A stretch of DNA of 64,000 bases from Carposina sasakii (Eukaryota > Arthropoda > Insecta > Lepidoptera > Carposinidae), in contig CP053169.1 of assembly GCA_014607495.2 (NCBI GenBank), positions 3,968,001-4,032,000 on the forward strand, given 5' to 3'. The notes beneath the pieces were generated by a model, which saw only the letters and a program-made list of their open reading frames with translations, made no database searches and had not been told where the DNA came from. The translations under genes and the position numbers were made by a program. Positions 44,530 through 56,907 of this stretch are shown here, piece by piece; the first letter of the stretch is position 1; every line of letters begins with the position of its first letter.

Positions 44530-44970
44530 ATAAAATCTTCTGTTCGTGTGTTTGTAATTGAAGTTCTTCTAAAACGGCTAAACCGATTTTGATGATTTTT
44601 TTTGTGTGTGTTCAAGTGGGTTCCAAAATGATTTAGATTCACAATTCGGTCAATGAGACAATGTTTTTGATGATCGCTGTCTGTACATGGAAGATATAAG
44701 TATGCAATGAAAAAAAATATTATAGGAGACCTTTATCAATGCAATAGTACCCAGAAGAATGATTTTTTGAAGTTTTGTCTGATTGTCTTTGCGTTTGTGC
44801 ACGCATATCTCAGAAACGGCTGAACCGATATCGATGCAGTTTTCAGGAATATATTGTGACAAGTCCCACTTAATATATAGGCTACTTTTTTTTCCGGGAA
44901 AATGTTTTTATCCTGGATAATTTCGGCATTTTGTTTTTTCTGTAGTCCACGCAGACGGAGTCCATTAGTT
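44530..44970 (-). repeat. CCCGCGACT-family repeats, composite minus copy
   Basis: It begins like the copy at 44160, then switches at about 44670 to the 'gatcgctgtctgtacatgga' form and runs to 'tgtagtccacgcagacggag'. Two subfamilies joined head to tail. Confidence 0.6.
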
Positions 44971-45049
44971 TCTAATATACTCTGGCCGTGACATATGAGG
45001 TATCCTTTTCAAAGCTGTTTCCATTATAAAGTGAGTTGTACACGGCTTT

Positions 45050-45090
45050 TAGCTTAGCTTGTATCTTTAGCTTAGCTTAGCTTAGCTTAG
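45050..45090 (+). repeat. (TTAGC)n microsatellite
   Basis: About six TTAGC units, interrupted once near 45061. It differs from the insect telomere unit TTAGG. Confidence 0.75.
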
Positions 45091-45099
45091 ATAGCTTTT

Positions 45100-48000
45100 A
45101 TGAAAAGTTAATCTTTTGGAAATTCTATAATACGAGTAAGTACAGTCGGGATCCAACAAACAGCACGAATATCGAATACCAAAACAAAAGTCATATAAAT
45201 AACATTATTCCTTTGGATATAGGACCATATAAATGATTTTAACATAACACTCATAAAACATACAGACGATGACTTTTTTAAAGTTGGTTAAAAAGCTGTA
45301 ATTTCAAATAAAAGCTACGTTTAATCCAAGTAGTGTAACCACAAGATGTGTATCTTGCAAGCGGACGCATCAGCTTATATGGCCGTCGTCACATAATCGC
45401 GTATTTGTATTTAAATTCGTACGATTTGAATACAATGTGTGCTACCGGGATCAATCCTCTAGTAATGGGATGGGCAAAACTATATTATCTTCTTTGAATA
45501 ACTTTTTATCATTTGAAACTCTACACTTTGTGTCATGAAATATGTATATGCGCTTTTGGTAGAACATTTATTTACATGGAAAAGTTGATTTTATTAATTG
45601 AAAATGGAAAGACTCAAAGTATTCTGTCTGGGTACTAAATAGGTATACCTAGATCATTATTTAGGTAAGACAATTTTATCAATATTATTACATACTAATT
45701 TTCGTGGAAATCACTCAAGTAGAAAACCTGATAGCTACTGATGTTGTAAGGTCAAATCGCATTAACAAAAACTACTAGATCTTATCAATTAACTCCAAAA
45801 AAACCAAAACATGCTATTCACAAACCAAAAACGCCGACCTCACACATCTAGGGTAGTTTCCAGAAAACCACAGGGTTGCCAGCTAACGAAATAAAAATTT
45901 GAATACAGTAGCCATGCCCAGGTGCTTGGACACTTTTTTTGTAATAAAAAAACAGGTGTCACCGATCTTTATCGGGCGGGTGATTTTAACGTTCTTATAA
46001 GACGTGGTGCGTTGTTTTTTTACTGGTTTTTTGTTTCGTCCCGTCAGGGCTGTCACGTCGAATTAGGTAAATCCCTTTAGGTAGGTATCTTGATCCTCCA
46101 GAGCGTGTTAGTGCATGAGACATCTCTGATCTTGTGGGAACTTCACAACGTAGTTTTATGGATAATTTTATTACAAATATCTGTCGGTAATATTTGTTTT
46201 TTTTTTTTTTTGTAAGTGCTGGTTTTATTTATAAAGTTTGTAATTTTTGCGTTTTTAGGTAAATAGAAATGTATTATGGGAAAGTTAATATTGCGTCAAG
46301 AACCAATGAACCCGTGTTATACTATTTTTTTGTGCAATACATATTATTACTTGTGAATTTGTAGCAAATTAATTGAGTAACAAATAGGTTGCTTGTTGGA
46401 AATTTATTAAAACACACCATATCTATTGAACCGAAGACCCTAATAAGAGAAAAGAGATTTTCCATTTGCTATGCACATTGCCAATTCTCTACTTAGCTTA
46501 ACTTGGGTAAACAAAACAGCAATGTATCACAGCTAGGCCATCTAATCACAGGATCGCCTGACACAATTGGCGCGAAAAGCAATATTTGTGGATACTCGCA
46601 ATCAAATTAAAAATTCATTTCCTGCGAGTAATACCTAACACTGATGGTACTTGTTCAGTATTTCAGTATTTGCCTGGCTGTCACACATACCCTGTATAAA
46701 AGACAAAAAAATGATATAAAAGATATTTTAAAAACATTTTTTAAATCGACACTTGCTTGACATTACAATTTGTCGCGAGGGTGGGTCCAGTGGGGTTGGA
46801 ATTAAAAGGACCATTGTCAACTGACACTTGTTAGGGTTCCTTAATGTTTAATTGCTTGTTTACATTGACAAATGTTAACCGGGTTCTTTGAACTATTTGC
46901 ATTGACGGCGAAATGATTTGTGTATCTTCTTTTATAAAATAATTTAGGTATAGTTTTTTTTTTAACTTTTCTAAAACTAAAACTGGTTGTGTTGTATTGT
47001 ACTAGATATTTTATTATTATTTAGATAATTTAGCGATTTTAGGGATGATTAATGTTTTATTATTTAGATTTAGTATAATAATGCAATTAGCTTGATTTTA
47101 CATTAATTTAACTGCACTTTTCTTACGTAAATTTAAACTTAGTAAGTATTTCAGAACTAATCTTAAAATGTTGTACCTAGGTACTAAATAATTCTGCAGT
47201 AGGTACTTTAGTTTTTGTTAAAGTCGAATTATTATTTTTCCCCTACCTCTATAAAAAAATATTAATACAGTATAAAAATTATTACAAGAAATATTTAAAC
47301 TATCACACCACACGCGTAAAATATGTATTCCTATCTATAACAGACAAACACTCGTGAACTTGCAATCCACGTTTAAGCTCCTCAAATCTAATAATATATC
47401 ATTTTAGTGCACATCTGGTTTCGGGGAGAGGCTTACAGAGTCGCCTGTGTTGGCCCACTACGCAACTGGTGTCCCACAGCTGACCTGTGGGGTGTGGGCT
47501 TGTAGGGTTATGAAGATGTGCTGGGACGTTATCTGCCAACTGCCAACCAGTTTTGGTTCTAGAGTGTCTTCTTTGGGCGAGGCCTGTGTCTAGCAGTAGA
47601 CTGCCTATGGATGAAATGATTATGAAAAAGGCAACTATAACAAATAAGTGCAAAATGGTGGTGGTTACAGACAAACAGTTTTCTATTTATAAATATAGTT
47701 TTTTTTTCTTTTCTTTTTTAGGCTTTAATCTTAGTGCAAAATACAATTATATAGTGTTACAAAATTCTAAGCCATTCTACTTTTTCCGAATCATGTTTTT
47801 CCTTAATAATAATTCAACAGTCCACGGGTAGGTGCGAGCTACCCCTTATAATATAGAGTTAAAACAGCCCATCAAAATTATCGGTGTCAAAAAGACACCC
47901 TATTGTGTGACAATCCATGGCTTCTTAACCCCCAGCTAAACATACACAATTCAAAACCAAAATTGCATCGGTAATAGTTTTTTTGTTGTCAATTGTATTG

Positions 48001-48525
48001 TGACGTTTTTTTGTTAACCATTTTCCATTTTTGGACGAGCCGAGTATTGTGATTGATCAATTTGGATTATAGGGAATTTGATTTGTAAACATTTTAAGTT
48101 AAGGTGAGTACCTAGATATCTTTATAAAACTTATCGAAAATGTTTCTTCTTTTTACTTCAGCCCATGAACGTATGAAGAATAACGGACAGAGTATTATCG
48201 AAACACAGAGTGAGGCATTCATAGTAAGCTCGGTAACGATATTCCATGGAGTAGGTATGTGTAATGACGCGTTATCCACCCACACATACAAACCATAGTA
48301 AGCTCGGCGCCTACTAGAAAATACGCACATAAGGGCGACGCGCCGCCATTTCGTTGCTTCAATCTGTGTATTGACAGCATTACGTCCGTTGTTCTTTATA
48401 CGTTTATGCTTTAGCCATTGAAAGTCCACTACTGAACACACGAATAGGCTTCCCCAAAATAAACAAATAAGTACAATATCATTTAGAAATCTTTGCATAA
48501 AATATTTACTTTACCCTACTCAATC
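45100..48525. other. Intergenic or intronic sequence, no gene seen
   Basis: 'cgatgactttttttaaagtt' near 45265 matches the right end of the 31.3-kb element. 'ggcctgtgtctagcagtaga' near 47585 recalls the CAGTCCACTG family. A 128-codon minus frame at 48112-48498 has unlikely composition. Confidence 0.35.
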
Positions 48526-48790
48526 AGGCCGCGTGGTGCCGGCAGAGTAGAATTCGTACCACCCCATGTCTGTCCGTGGGTATCGTACGAGGTGATTAAG
48601 GATTTCCGGGAGGTGGGCAGCAGCGCCTGCCATGTTGACAACATAGTCCAAAATACAAACTGCGGTCACCAACCCGCCTGCCCAGCGTGGTGACTATGAG
48701 CAAATATGGCCATGACAGTCTTGTGGCATGCCCTGTGGGAGCCCTATGTCCAGCAGTGGACTGCAATAGGCTGATGACGACGACGATGAT
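48526..48790 (+). repeat. CAGTCCACTG repeat, uninterrupted plus copy
   Basis: 'ggccgcgtggtgccggcaga' through 'gtgggtatcgtacgaggtga' to 'cagcagtggactgcaatagg', then (GAC/GAT)n. It is used here to reconstruct the empty site of the 3892-6441 transposon. Confidence 0.8.
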
Positions 48791-48934
48791 TCAATCATAT
48801 CGGAAAATATCATAGCTATAAAATTCGTTGGCACCTCCTGCATTAGTCTTATCTAGCTAGTCGTGTTATAAGTATAGTAAATACTAAACACAGTAAGCAA
48901 AATAATTAACCTGAAATATAAGTTAACTAGTGTA

Positions 48935-49130
48935 TGCTCGCGACTTCGTCCGCGTGGACTGCAGAAAAAAACAAAATGTCGAAATTACCCGGGATAAAAA
49001 GTAGCCTATGTGTTATTCTGATGTATAAGCTATATTATTGTGGAGTTTCATCAAAATCCATTTAGTAGTTTTTGCGTGAAAGAGCAACAAACATCCTCAC
49101 AAACTTTCGCGTTTATAATATTAAGTAGGA
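48935..49130 (+). repeat. CCCGCGACT-family repeat, plus copy
   Basis: 'gctcgcgacttcgtccgcgt', 'atcaaaatccatttagtagt', 'actttcgcgtttataatatt'. Confidence 0.65.
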
Positions 49131-49164
49131 TAGGATAATTTTACGGCATTTCATTTATTTGTAC

Positions 49165-49375
49165 TGATGCGGGGCACAACTACATAGAATACATCAGCTG
49201 CATCTCCTTCCGAGCATGTCGTAAGAATCGAATACGGAATTTTGAGGCATCCCCACTCTCCGGCGATGAGCTAACTAATTGTCACTGATTCATTAATGCT
49301 AAACGTGACTGTAGGATTTCCTTCACAAGCCCGCAGTTGCCTCTACCCCAGTTTTAGGAACACATCCGTGTGTTT
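49165..49375. repeat. ACGGCTGT-type repeat
   Basis: 'gatgcggggcacaactacat', 'catcagctgcatctccttcc', 'gcatgtcgtaagaatcgaat'. Confidence 0.5.
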
Positions 49376-49406
49376 ATATGTACTATATGTTTGTATGTAT
49401 GTACCT

Positions 49407-49673
49407 ATACGGGGTTTAACAAAAGGGATATGTTAAGCGAAAAGCTACGTAAATAGTCCACTAAAAGGAATCTACCCACAAAATATCAGACTCGAAATCA
49501 CATGTTTATTTTTGCAGATAGTATGGAAAATTCCTAAACAAATCAGGAATGTTCATACAATCTTGAAAAATAAACATGTGATTTCGGGTCTCAAATTTTG
49601 GGAATAGGTTCTCTATAGTGGGCTATTTACATAGGTTTTCGTTTAATATACCCTTTTTGTTACACCCTGTGTA
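49407..49673. mobile_element. TACAGGGTGTAACA fold-back MITE, copy 1
   Basis: Almost the whole 267 bp is an inverted repeat: arms share 'aaatcacatgtttattttt', 'gctacgtaaatag' and 'tatgttaagcgaaa', mirrored on the right. The right end is TTTTTGTTACACCCTGTGTA. Confidence 0.8.
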
Positions 49674-49934
49674 TACATACAGTTAATAGACAGTCGAAGC
49701 TCATGCTACATCAGAACCTTGAGTTTCGAAACATCAGCGTCCCAACAACAGTTGGTGTCGACGCAACTGGTCCCCAGGGGGTGCTGCGACGTCAAACTAA
49801 CTCTATATCGTTAGGGGTAAGACTCTTTAATCTCCTTTCCAGAATGTGTTTGCATTTTCTAAGCGAAATTTTGTTTTCGAATTACACAAAAAAAAAATGG
49901 AATTCAAAATTCGCCTGTCTCCTTCTGCGTATCT

Positions 49935-50118
49935 CAGTCACGGGCCTGTACCACTAAAGTTATTTCATGTACGGATTTTAATGTTCTAAAATTGTCACTT
50001 AGCTAAACCCGAGAATAGTTGGCGTCAGGCAGGCAGCCGGCTGTAAAACAAACGCCAAATCCTTTGCAATATGAGTTTCGAAAGAGGTTTCTTTTGAATA
50101 TCGTTGGTTATATTGCGC
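49935..50118 (+). repeat. Headless relative of the (ATC)n SINE
   Basis: Starts at 'cacgggcctgtaccactaaa', just after where the B box would be, and follows 18900 onward through 'attgtcacttagct' before diverging. Confidence 0.55.
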
Positions 50119-50211
50119 CGACCCCATAACTAAGTAAGAAAAATTACGATATTCCTTCTAGAATAATCTAGATACTTCACAAACATCTGAGGAAGCTTAT
50201 AAATCGTTCAC

Positions 50212-50479
50212 TATACATGGTGTAACAAAAGGGGCATGTTAAGCGAAAAGCTATGAAAATAGCCCAGTAAAAGGAACCTATCCACAAAATTTCAGACTCG
50301 AAATCACATGTTTATTTTTCCAGATAGTATGGAGGATTTCTAAACAACTCAGGAATGTTCATACAATCTTGAAAAATAAACATGTGATTTCGAGTCTCAA
50401 ATTCTGGAAATAGTTTCTCTATAGTGGGCTGCTTACATAGCTTTTCGCTTAACATACCCTTTCTGTTACACCCTGTATA
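50212..50479. mobile_element. TACAGGGTGTAACA fold-back MITE, copy 2
   Basis: Same palindromic layout as 49407, with ends TATACATGGTGTAACAAAAG and CTGTTACACCCTGTATAG, only about 540 bp away. Confidence 0.8.
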
Positions 50480-50873
50480 GTAAAATCACCACCAAGAAGT
50501 GCCTAACCTCGTATAATGTTATCCCCAGAATAGCACACATGTTATCCGAATTCACGCAGACAAAGACACAGACAAACAACTAGTCTTCAATACAAAACAT
50601 ATCAATAACGTAACAGTTGTCGGCAATGCTCCCCGCCTCGAGGGTGTGCTCAGACGAACGTTTAGCCGTATGGTGTGCCGCGACCCTTATCTGTTGGCGA
50701 TTAATCATGTTAAAACTCTGTGGTATCTATACCCACTTGATTTAGCATGGTTGGAGGAATTTATTGTGGCTATAATACGAGGTATGGCTTAAAAATGTGT
50801 TGCCTGATTATGTTGCTTATCCTATCCTACTAAGGGCTTGTTTGATTGAATATTCAAGCATACTAACGAATAA

Positions 50874-51130
50874 CTGGCCGCGTGGTGCCGGCAGAGTAGA
50901 ATTCGTACCACTCCATGTCTGCCCGTGGGTATCGTACGAGGCGATTAAGGGTTTCCGGGAAGTGGGCAGCAACGCCTCCCGTGTTGACAACATAGTCCAA
51001 AATACAAACTGCGGTCACCAGCGTGGTGACTATGGGTAAATACCCCCCATGGCAGTCTTGTGGCGTGCTCTGGGGGAGGCCTACGTCCAGCAGTGGACTG
51101 AAATAGGCTGATGATGATGATGATGATGAC
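50874..51130 (+). repeat. CAGTCCACTG repeat with (GAT)n tail
   Basis: Very similar to the copy at 48526 and ending in GATGATGATGATGATGATGA. A short stretch ('aacccgcctgccc') present at 48670 is missing near 51020. Confidence 0.8.
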
Positions 51131-52072
51131 TAACGAATAGTAAGCTACGTCAAAACGCTGTTTTTTACTATAATAATTGATCTAACAAGAGGCCCTAATA
51201 TAGACATGTAATTTGTTAGAATGAATGTTTAGACGCTGCCGCTGTTAGTATGAACTGTGCGGATGTATGCAATGTAATAGTTTACAAACGATATCGTTAG
51301 AGAATTAGAATATGAGAATGACATCAGTAGGATCGCTACTGGAATAGGTAAACATAATTCGCCCATGCATACGAGTATCATCTCAGGAACTTATGGTGTT
51401 TGTTGATTCTATTCCACGCGAATACTTGAAATATTGTGTATTTCACGTGATTGATACGTAATATTTTCAGAATAAAATGGATGAACGATAATTCTGCAAT
51501 GTAAATATTTTTGCAGCCCTCATTTAAAGCGTCCGTCCATCACGCATCCCCCCCTTTGATTGGCTAGCAGATAAGCCGAGCTTTCGAGGGAGGTTATTGT
51601 TAAAATATCTGGCAGTATCGCGATAACGCTTGAAGGGTGCGGACGTCTGCAGCCTGCATAGATAAAATGTAATGCGATGCTATTCTAAATCAGGGGAGTT
51701 TTTCAACTGCACTGACTTTATGCGCTCGTAAAATGGGGAAATGGGTGCTTAGGATTTAATCACATTTCATAAATATAGCGAGGCTGCTTTCTTTGTTTAT
51801 TCATTCCTTTAGATAAGCCTCTTGAGGTCAGCTAATCTCCTTACTACTGTAACTACTCCCAGTATTCTGGATTAATCTGGAATAACATAGCATCTTAAAT
51901 ATAGACAGTTTGTTCAAGTGACCCTGCTGTAACGTATTAATTAGTAGGTAGGTACGTTAATAAAATAAGACTAGAATATTTACAATTTACAATATGTGTA
52001 CAAAATAAGGTAGACAGTTATATATAAAAATAGTAAGAGAAAAGATATTAGGTAGTCTCAGGGAGTGAGTCC
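51131..52072. other. Downstream region of the minus-strand gene
   Basis: A TTTGATTGGCTAGCAGATAAG stretch near 51556 combines an inverted CCAAT core and a GATA site; any role is speculative. Confidence 0.3.
51796..51801 (-). terminator. Candidate poly(A) signal of the minus-strand gene
   Basis: AATAAA on the minus strand, 271 bases beyond the stop codon at 52073-52075. Confidence 0.3.
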
Positions 52073-52320
52073 TTAGCACGCAATGTTCGATTCACTATAC
52101 GAGTATACAGTTATCGGAAAACCACTTCCCTGCCGCTTCCGGTGAAGATTCAGGATGACGTCACGGGCAGCATCCGCTGACGTCTTGATCCCAGTAGAAT
52201 GGAAGGCAGGATCTGGTAGGTAGGGTAGATAGAGTCTAGGATAGGGTCCCCTAGAGGGGAATTCGCCATACGCTCGTATTGGATTTTTTTTTAGAAATAT
52301 AATTGTAGTAGAAGTAGCAT
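52073..52320 (-). CDS. Terminal exon of the minus-strand gene
   Basis: 82 codons including TAA after two phase bases. It is preceded on minus by a pyrimidine-rich tract ending CCTCTAAACAG. GC content and codon choice are richer than in the flanks. Confidence 0.6.
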
Positions 52321-55300
52321 CTGTTTAGAGGTAGAAAATAAAATTAATTTAACTGAGCGTCAACAGCTTGCAGATCTTTTTCAAAAAATTGCGGCATCGG
52401 CCTGTAACCAGTTCTCAAACGTAGCGTCCATTTATTTTTTTTATTCCAAAGGAGAAGGCAAAGGACATTATGAGCCGTACAGCCATAATCTTAGTTATAG
52501 TTTAGGTTGTAAGATTATTTGTTCTTATTTAGATACGAGTAGTTAGGTTATTTTCCACTATACAATTAATCAATTAGTATTATGTGAGATATTTGTAGTT
52601 TTTTTCAATATATTTATGCACATTATGTACAGAAATACTTAGTTGGAAGAGTAAGGTAACGATTACGTTACACTGCAAGTAGCAGTTAACGAACATACGT
52701 ACAGGTAGCTATTCCTGTAACTTTTTACTGTGTAAACCAATGTAATGAAGTCCCGAATTCCTCAATCAAATGAGATACCAGCATAATATACTTTAAACCG
52801 ATTGGCGCCAGTTCCATTATGCCTAAAATAATTACATTTTTAATTTAGTTACGATAGTTTCAAGCTGATGCTCATTTGCATGCCTTTTCTACGTGTCAAT
52901 CAAATAGTTTAACAACACACTCGTTTTTATTCTGGTGGAACTAAAATGAAGCTTCTATACGTGGCTCATCGTAGTGAATTTCTTGCGTAGATCCTAGCGC
53001 CACTACCACCATTATATTTAAGTTTGGCACCCTATAAAATAATCAATGACTTGTTGATTGATGATTCATAGTAGGTTCATTCAAAAGGTGTTTGACTGGT
53101 TGATCGCTTGACCTCGGGAGCGTGATGAGTACGACACTTGATGTATGGGTTGATACTGGTTTATGAACTTGTTCTGAAGCTAGAAGGAAAGACATTTTCG
53201 ATACAAGGATTCTATGATGAAAAGTTATACAGGGTGTAACAAAAAGGGTATGTTAAGCGAAAAGCTACGTAAATAGCCCACTGTAGAGAACCTATCCATA
53301 AAATTTGAGACTCGAAATCACATGTTTATTTTTCAAGATTGTATGAAAATTCCTGAGATATTTAAAAACTCCATACTATCGGGAAAATAAACATATGATT
53401 TCGAGTCTCAAATTTTGTGGATAGGTTCTTTACAGTGGGCTATTTACGTAGATTTTCGCTTAACATACCCTTTTTGTTACATCCTGTATAGAAAGTATTT
53501 TAGGCGATAAACACACTGCCACGCACCACGCTCGACGGACCTACGCAGGTACGCGTGGATGCATTTTCTGTGTGTTGGACTGTGCGTGTTTTCTATACAA
53601 ACGGAGATACATACAAGCAACGTTAGAAAACGCATTCACGCGCTACGCTGCATGGTGTGTGGCAGTGTGATAATAGCCATGGTAGGTACATAAGTACTTA
53701 CCACCCATATCTATACATATAATAAAAATGAAACGGATCGCTGTCTGTACATGGAAGATATATAAGAAAAAATATTATAGAATACCTTTATCAACGCAAA
53801 ACACCGACTTATGGAAGTACCCAAAACAATGACTTTTGGAATTTTTGTCTATTTGTCTGTTTGTCTGTGCGTTTGTGCACGCTAATCTCAGAAACGGCTG
53901 AACCGATTTCGATGCAGTTTTCAGGAATATATTGTGACAGGTCCCACTTAACATATAGAAGAAAGAAGAAGAAAGAAAGAAATTATTTATTCAGCATTCA
54001 AAAATGTTTCACAATACAGCGAAACATATAGGCTACTTTTTATCCCGGGAAAATGTTTTTATCCCGGATAATTTCGATATTTTGATTTTTTTTCTGTAGT
54101 CCACGCGGATGGAGTCGCGGGCGTTCACTAGTTATTAATATATAAATTGTTTGAGCTGTCGCCACGCTTACCGAAGTGGATGGATAGATCCTGGTCAATG
54201 TTTTTTTTATTTATCCTTCAGATAGGCTATCGGACCGTTGGAAATCGGACCTTAAAATTATTTACAATCTTCAAGTACTACCATTAAGCTAATCAACTGC
54301 CTGTTTAACATGAACTGATTAACACACTTCATAACACTTGCATTCATAGCATTGTAGCCCGCTAGGGTGATCCCCCAAGCCATAAATCTACGTTCAACAT
54401 TAAAACACCGCCCATTAAGCGAAGAAATTGCCCCAAAATGCCTATAACATGTGTCCAACGGCGACCTGTCATCGGGGCTGCCATACAATGCCGCGAAATA
54501 GTTGGAATTATAATTTTTTGTATTTGGCAACACGACAGACGCGCGCAGCGGGAGGGTATTCCCGCCCCCTCTTGTTGCCGAATTGTTTTGTGTTCAAATC
54601 ATTTTTAGATTAAGTAGGTACCTATCTAGATTATGAAGTGACACATCTAGATATAAAATAGGTATGTACCTATTGATAATGCAACTATGTGTGGTCCAAA
54701 TATAAACGCAATTATATGTAGCTTTTACATAATAATGGTCGATTCCCCTTTTCTCTCTCAGCAATTTATGTTAAGAATGGAGAGAGATAGACCTGACTAA
54801 GATTAGGTTTAGGTTTAAGTGTGACTGCCGGCATCGACCCTATTATTATTATAGAGCTCATGGAGATATTCAAATTCAAATTGATTTATTTGTGAGATAG
54901 TTAACTAGGTAAGTATAGCAGCGCTGTGTAGTAGCTTAATAAGTAGGTACCCAAGTCAAGTAAAAATAAAATAATCTATCTTTATAAAATGGGTTGATCT
55001 ATATCAAACTTGCGGTCAATATTCACAGGTAGGTACAAATCCCTTTATGCCTGCTAGTCTACCTACAAAAAAGATCTGTTCATTTATGAGTAGGTAGATA
55101 TATAATGTCATATCTTGTCCCTTCTACAGTCTAACGTAATCTATGGCACAAACTACTTATAACAAACATAGAATAGGCACGCAAGGGTTCCGCAGGGCGT
55201 TTTGATTCGTAATTAGCCCTTAACCGTAATGCAGGGCCAAATGCCACTAATCTATGTTATTCTGCCGTGTTAATAAATGTGGTCAAATAGCTCCATGTTT

Positions 55301-55736
55301 GTATTTAGCTACAGTTGCTCGTCAGGTTGTGGGTTTAGTTTTTGTGCCTTGCCCTTGCCTACATATACTAAGTGTTTACATACCTACCAATTAACTTATT
55401 TTTGACACGAGACTAGGCAAGAAAAAGAAACATTTTTTTACAGTTGAACCGACTGCCTTGTTAAAAAATGTTGTGCCTTAATAAAAGTTTTTTTCCTACA
55501 TAGGGCAGATTTTTCAAAGAATAAAGTTGATGCTGTCTCTATTGTCTATTAAAATAGAAAATTTTGTCAAAGCCTTGGGAGTCACATACTGCCGCTTGGC
55601 TTATACTTTACCATGAGCAAGGGCGCCTTACCTATGTCCCCTAATATAGAGGATCTCCAGTCTTGAGTTTCGCTCTTCAATCGCTCCAAGTCTTCCCTTC
55701 GTTCTTCGTCTACGCGATGACCATTCACCGACAGTT
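52073..55736 (-). CDS. 3' part of a minus-strand gene (two phased exons)
   Basis: On minus, exon 55736-55632 joins exon 52320-52073 across a 3,311-bp intron (donor GTAAGG, acceptor CTCTAAACAG). The upstream exon leaves one base (G) and the downstream exon begins with AT, giving GAT without disturbing either frame. The joined C-terminal part is about 116 residues. It starts with a highly charged, probably helical stretch (DEERREDLERLKSETQDWRS), passes a Pro/Tyr-rich segment (RGPYPRLYLPYLPDPAF) and ends YSYSESNIAC. No signal peptide or catalytic motif is visible in this part. I do not recognise the protein. Phase agreement, canonical sites and 82 stop-free codons in an AT-rich setting make a real host gene likely. 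Confidence 0.65.
53226..53490. mobile_element. TACAGGGTGTAACA fold-back MITE, copy 3, in the intron
   Basis: The cleanest copy: TATACAGGGTGTAACAAAAA at left, TTTTTGTTACATCCTGTATA at right, mirrored arms of about 120 bp. TA flanks each end. Confidence 0.85.
53715..54140 (-). repeat. CCCGCGACT repeat, long minus copy with nested insertion
   Basis: 'gatcgctgtctgtacatgga' to 'cgcggatggagtcgcgggcg'. Broken at 53959-54022 by a small retroposon tail. Confidence 0.7.
53959..54022 (-). mobile_element. 64-bp retroposon 3' end with 9-bp duplication
   Basis: AACATATAG stands on both sides (53950-53958 and 54023-54031). On minus, the insert reads 'gaatgctgaataaataattt' and ends in a (TTCTT)n tail. It looks like the extreme 3' end of a LINE or SINE, the smallest datable insertion in the window. 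Confidence 0.75.
55632..55736 (-). CDS. Internal exon of the minus-strand gene
   Basis: 105 bp, phase 1 at both ends, between GATTGCAG and GTAAGG on minus. Reads (E/K/Q)LSVNGHRVDEERREDLER then LKSETQDWRSSILGDI. A symmetric exon. Confidence 0.6.
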
Positions 55737-56629
55737 CTGCAATCGTTAACAACTTTAAATATAAAATTCAAATTAAATCAAACACTCCATCACAATTGAA
55801 CAATATTTTCTAAAAAGGTTTGCACAGTTTAACCATCTGTGAACAACTTCAAAAATATTGAACATCCTCACGAAATTGAAGAGCGTCATAAAAATTATCG
55901 GACACACTGCGCAAATCCGTTCAAGTACTCTCAACTAAACTGACTCGAGTACTAGTGACTAGAACTAAATCAAACAAGTAGAAACATCAAGTGAAATTTC
56001 AACTCTATATTAAAAACAGCGAGGTTGGATTCTCTTTGTTGTTAAATGGGTTTTTTTTTAATTGTAACAGGCTTCCCACTGAGCTTTAAAGTTAACATCT
56101 GGGTAACTGGGATAGATAGGTGTTGCGTAAAATAATCCTATTATATTACGACATAGTCAATGAAAACCAGTGCATTTTGGAACCGTCGAGATTTCCAAGG
56201 AAATGATACTCTGAGTCTTACCTCTGAGCACATACCTATTATCGCGGTATACCTCAAAAGTACGTTATCTATTTTTTTTTTCAATTGATCAACGATTTTT
56301 TAAAAATAATAATAACTTTTTGAGTTTATTTCTATACATTCAAAAATAAGTACAAAACTTTCCTGTAACATATTATTACATTACAAATATATGTAAACCA
56401 AATATTACTGAACCTATTTGTACATATTTCCAAAAAAATAACGCTTCCCCTATTCTAATCTCGGCCAACCCTGTGAGCTTGAGTAAGCGGTTCGTGCCTG
56501 TACCGGATCCATGTCGGCAAATATTTAAGATATCATATCCGAATTTGCTATTTAAATCCTTTGCAAATATTAGACTCCCTATTCTGTTTCTCGTATTAGT
56601 TTGGAAAAACGATCTAACAGCAAGGAAAA
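55737..56629. other. Intergenic or intronic sequence
   Basis: Probably intron of the minus-strand gene if its first exon lies at 62.7 kb or beyond. No repeat identified. Confidence 0.3.
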
Positions 56630-56900
56630 AAAAAATTAATTAGTTGATCGGACGAAATTTATAATGTCCAGTGTTTATGCTAGTTTGTTCATAGATATTA
56701 ATTATTTCTCGTGAAAAAATCTTTCTACGCGCATCTATGTGCATTTATGCAGAAAATCGCAGTCTATTTACTGCACTTTGAACCCTAATATCATGGGAAC
56801 CAAACACTTCCTAGGTATGCTTCCATGGAGAAAAAAGATCGTGATGATGAGGAGATTCCGTAGTTTTCGGGAACGTGGACGACCAAAAAACATCCTGTAT
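56630..56900 (-). mobile_element. ACAGGATG-family MITE, copy 5 (one end missing)
   Basis: 'ataatgtccagtgtttatgc' onward to CCAAAAAACATCCTGTAT; the left terminal part is absent. Confidence 0.75.
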
Positions 56901-56907
56901 AACATAC

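Noticed and set aside
45050..45090. Telomere-like repeat
   Set aside because: The unit is TTAGC, not the insect TTAGG, and the array is very short.
48112..48498. 128-codon open frame on minus
   Set aside because: Unlikely composition, no context, flanked by repeats; not supported as a gene.
54258..54533. 91-codon open frame on minus with some protein-like stretches (CFNVERRFMAWGITLAGYN)
   Set aside because: No splice phase fits the neighbouring minus-strand exons and no family is recognised; possibly part of an unclassified repeat.
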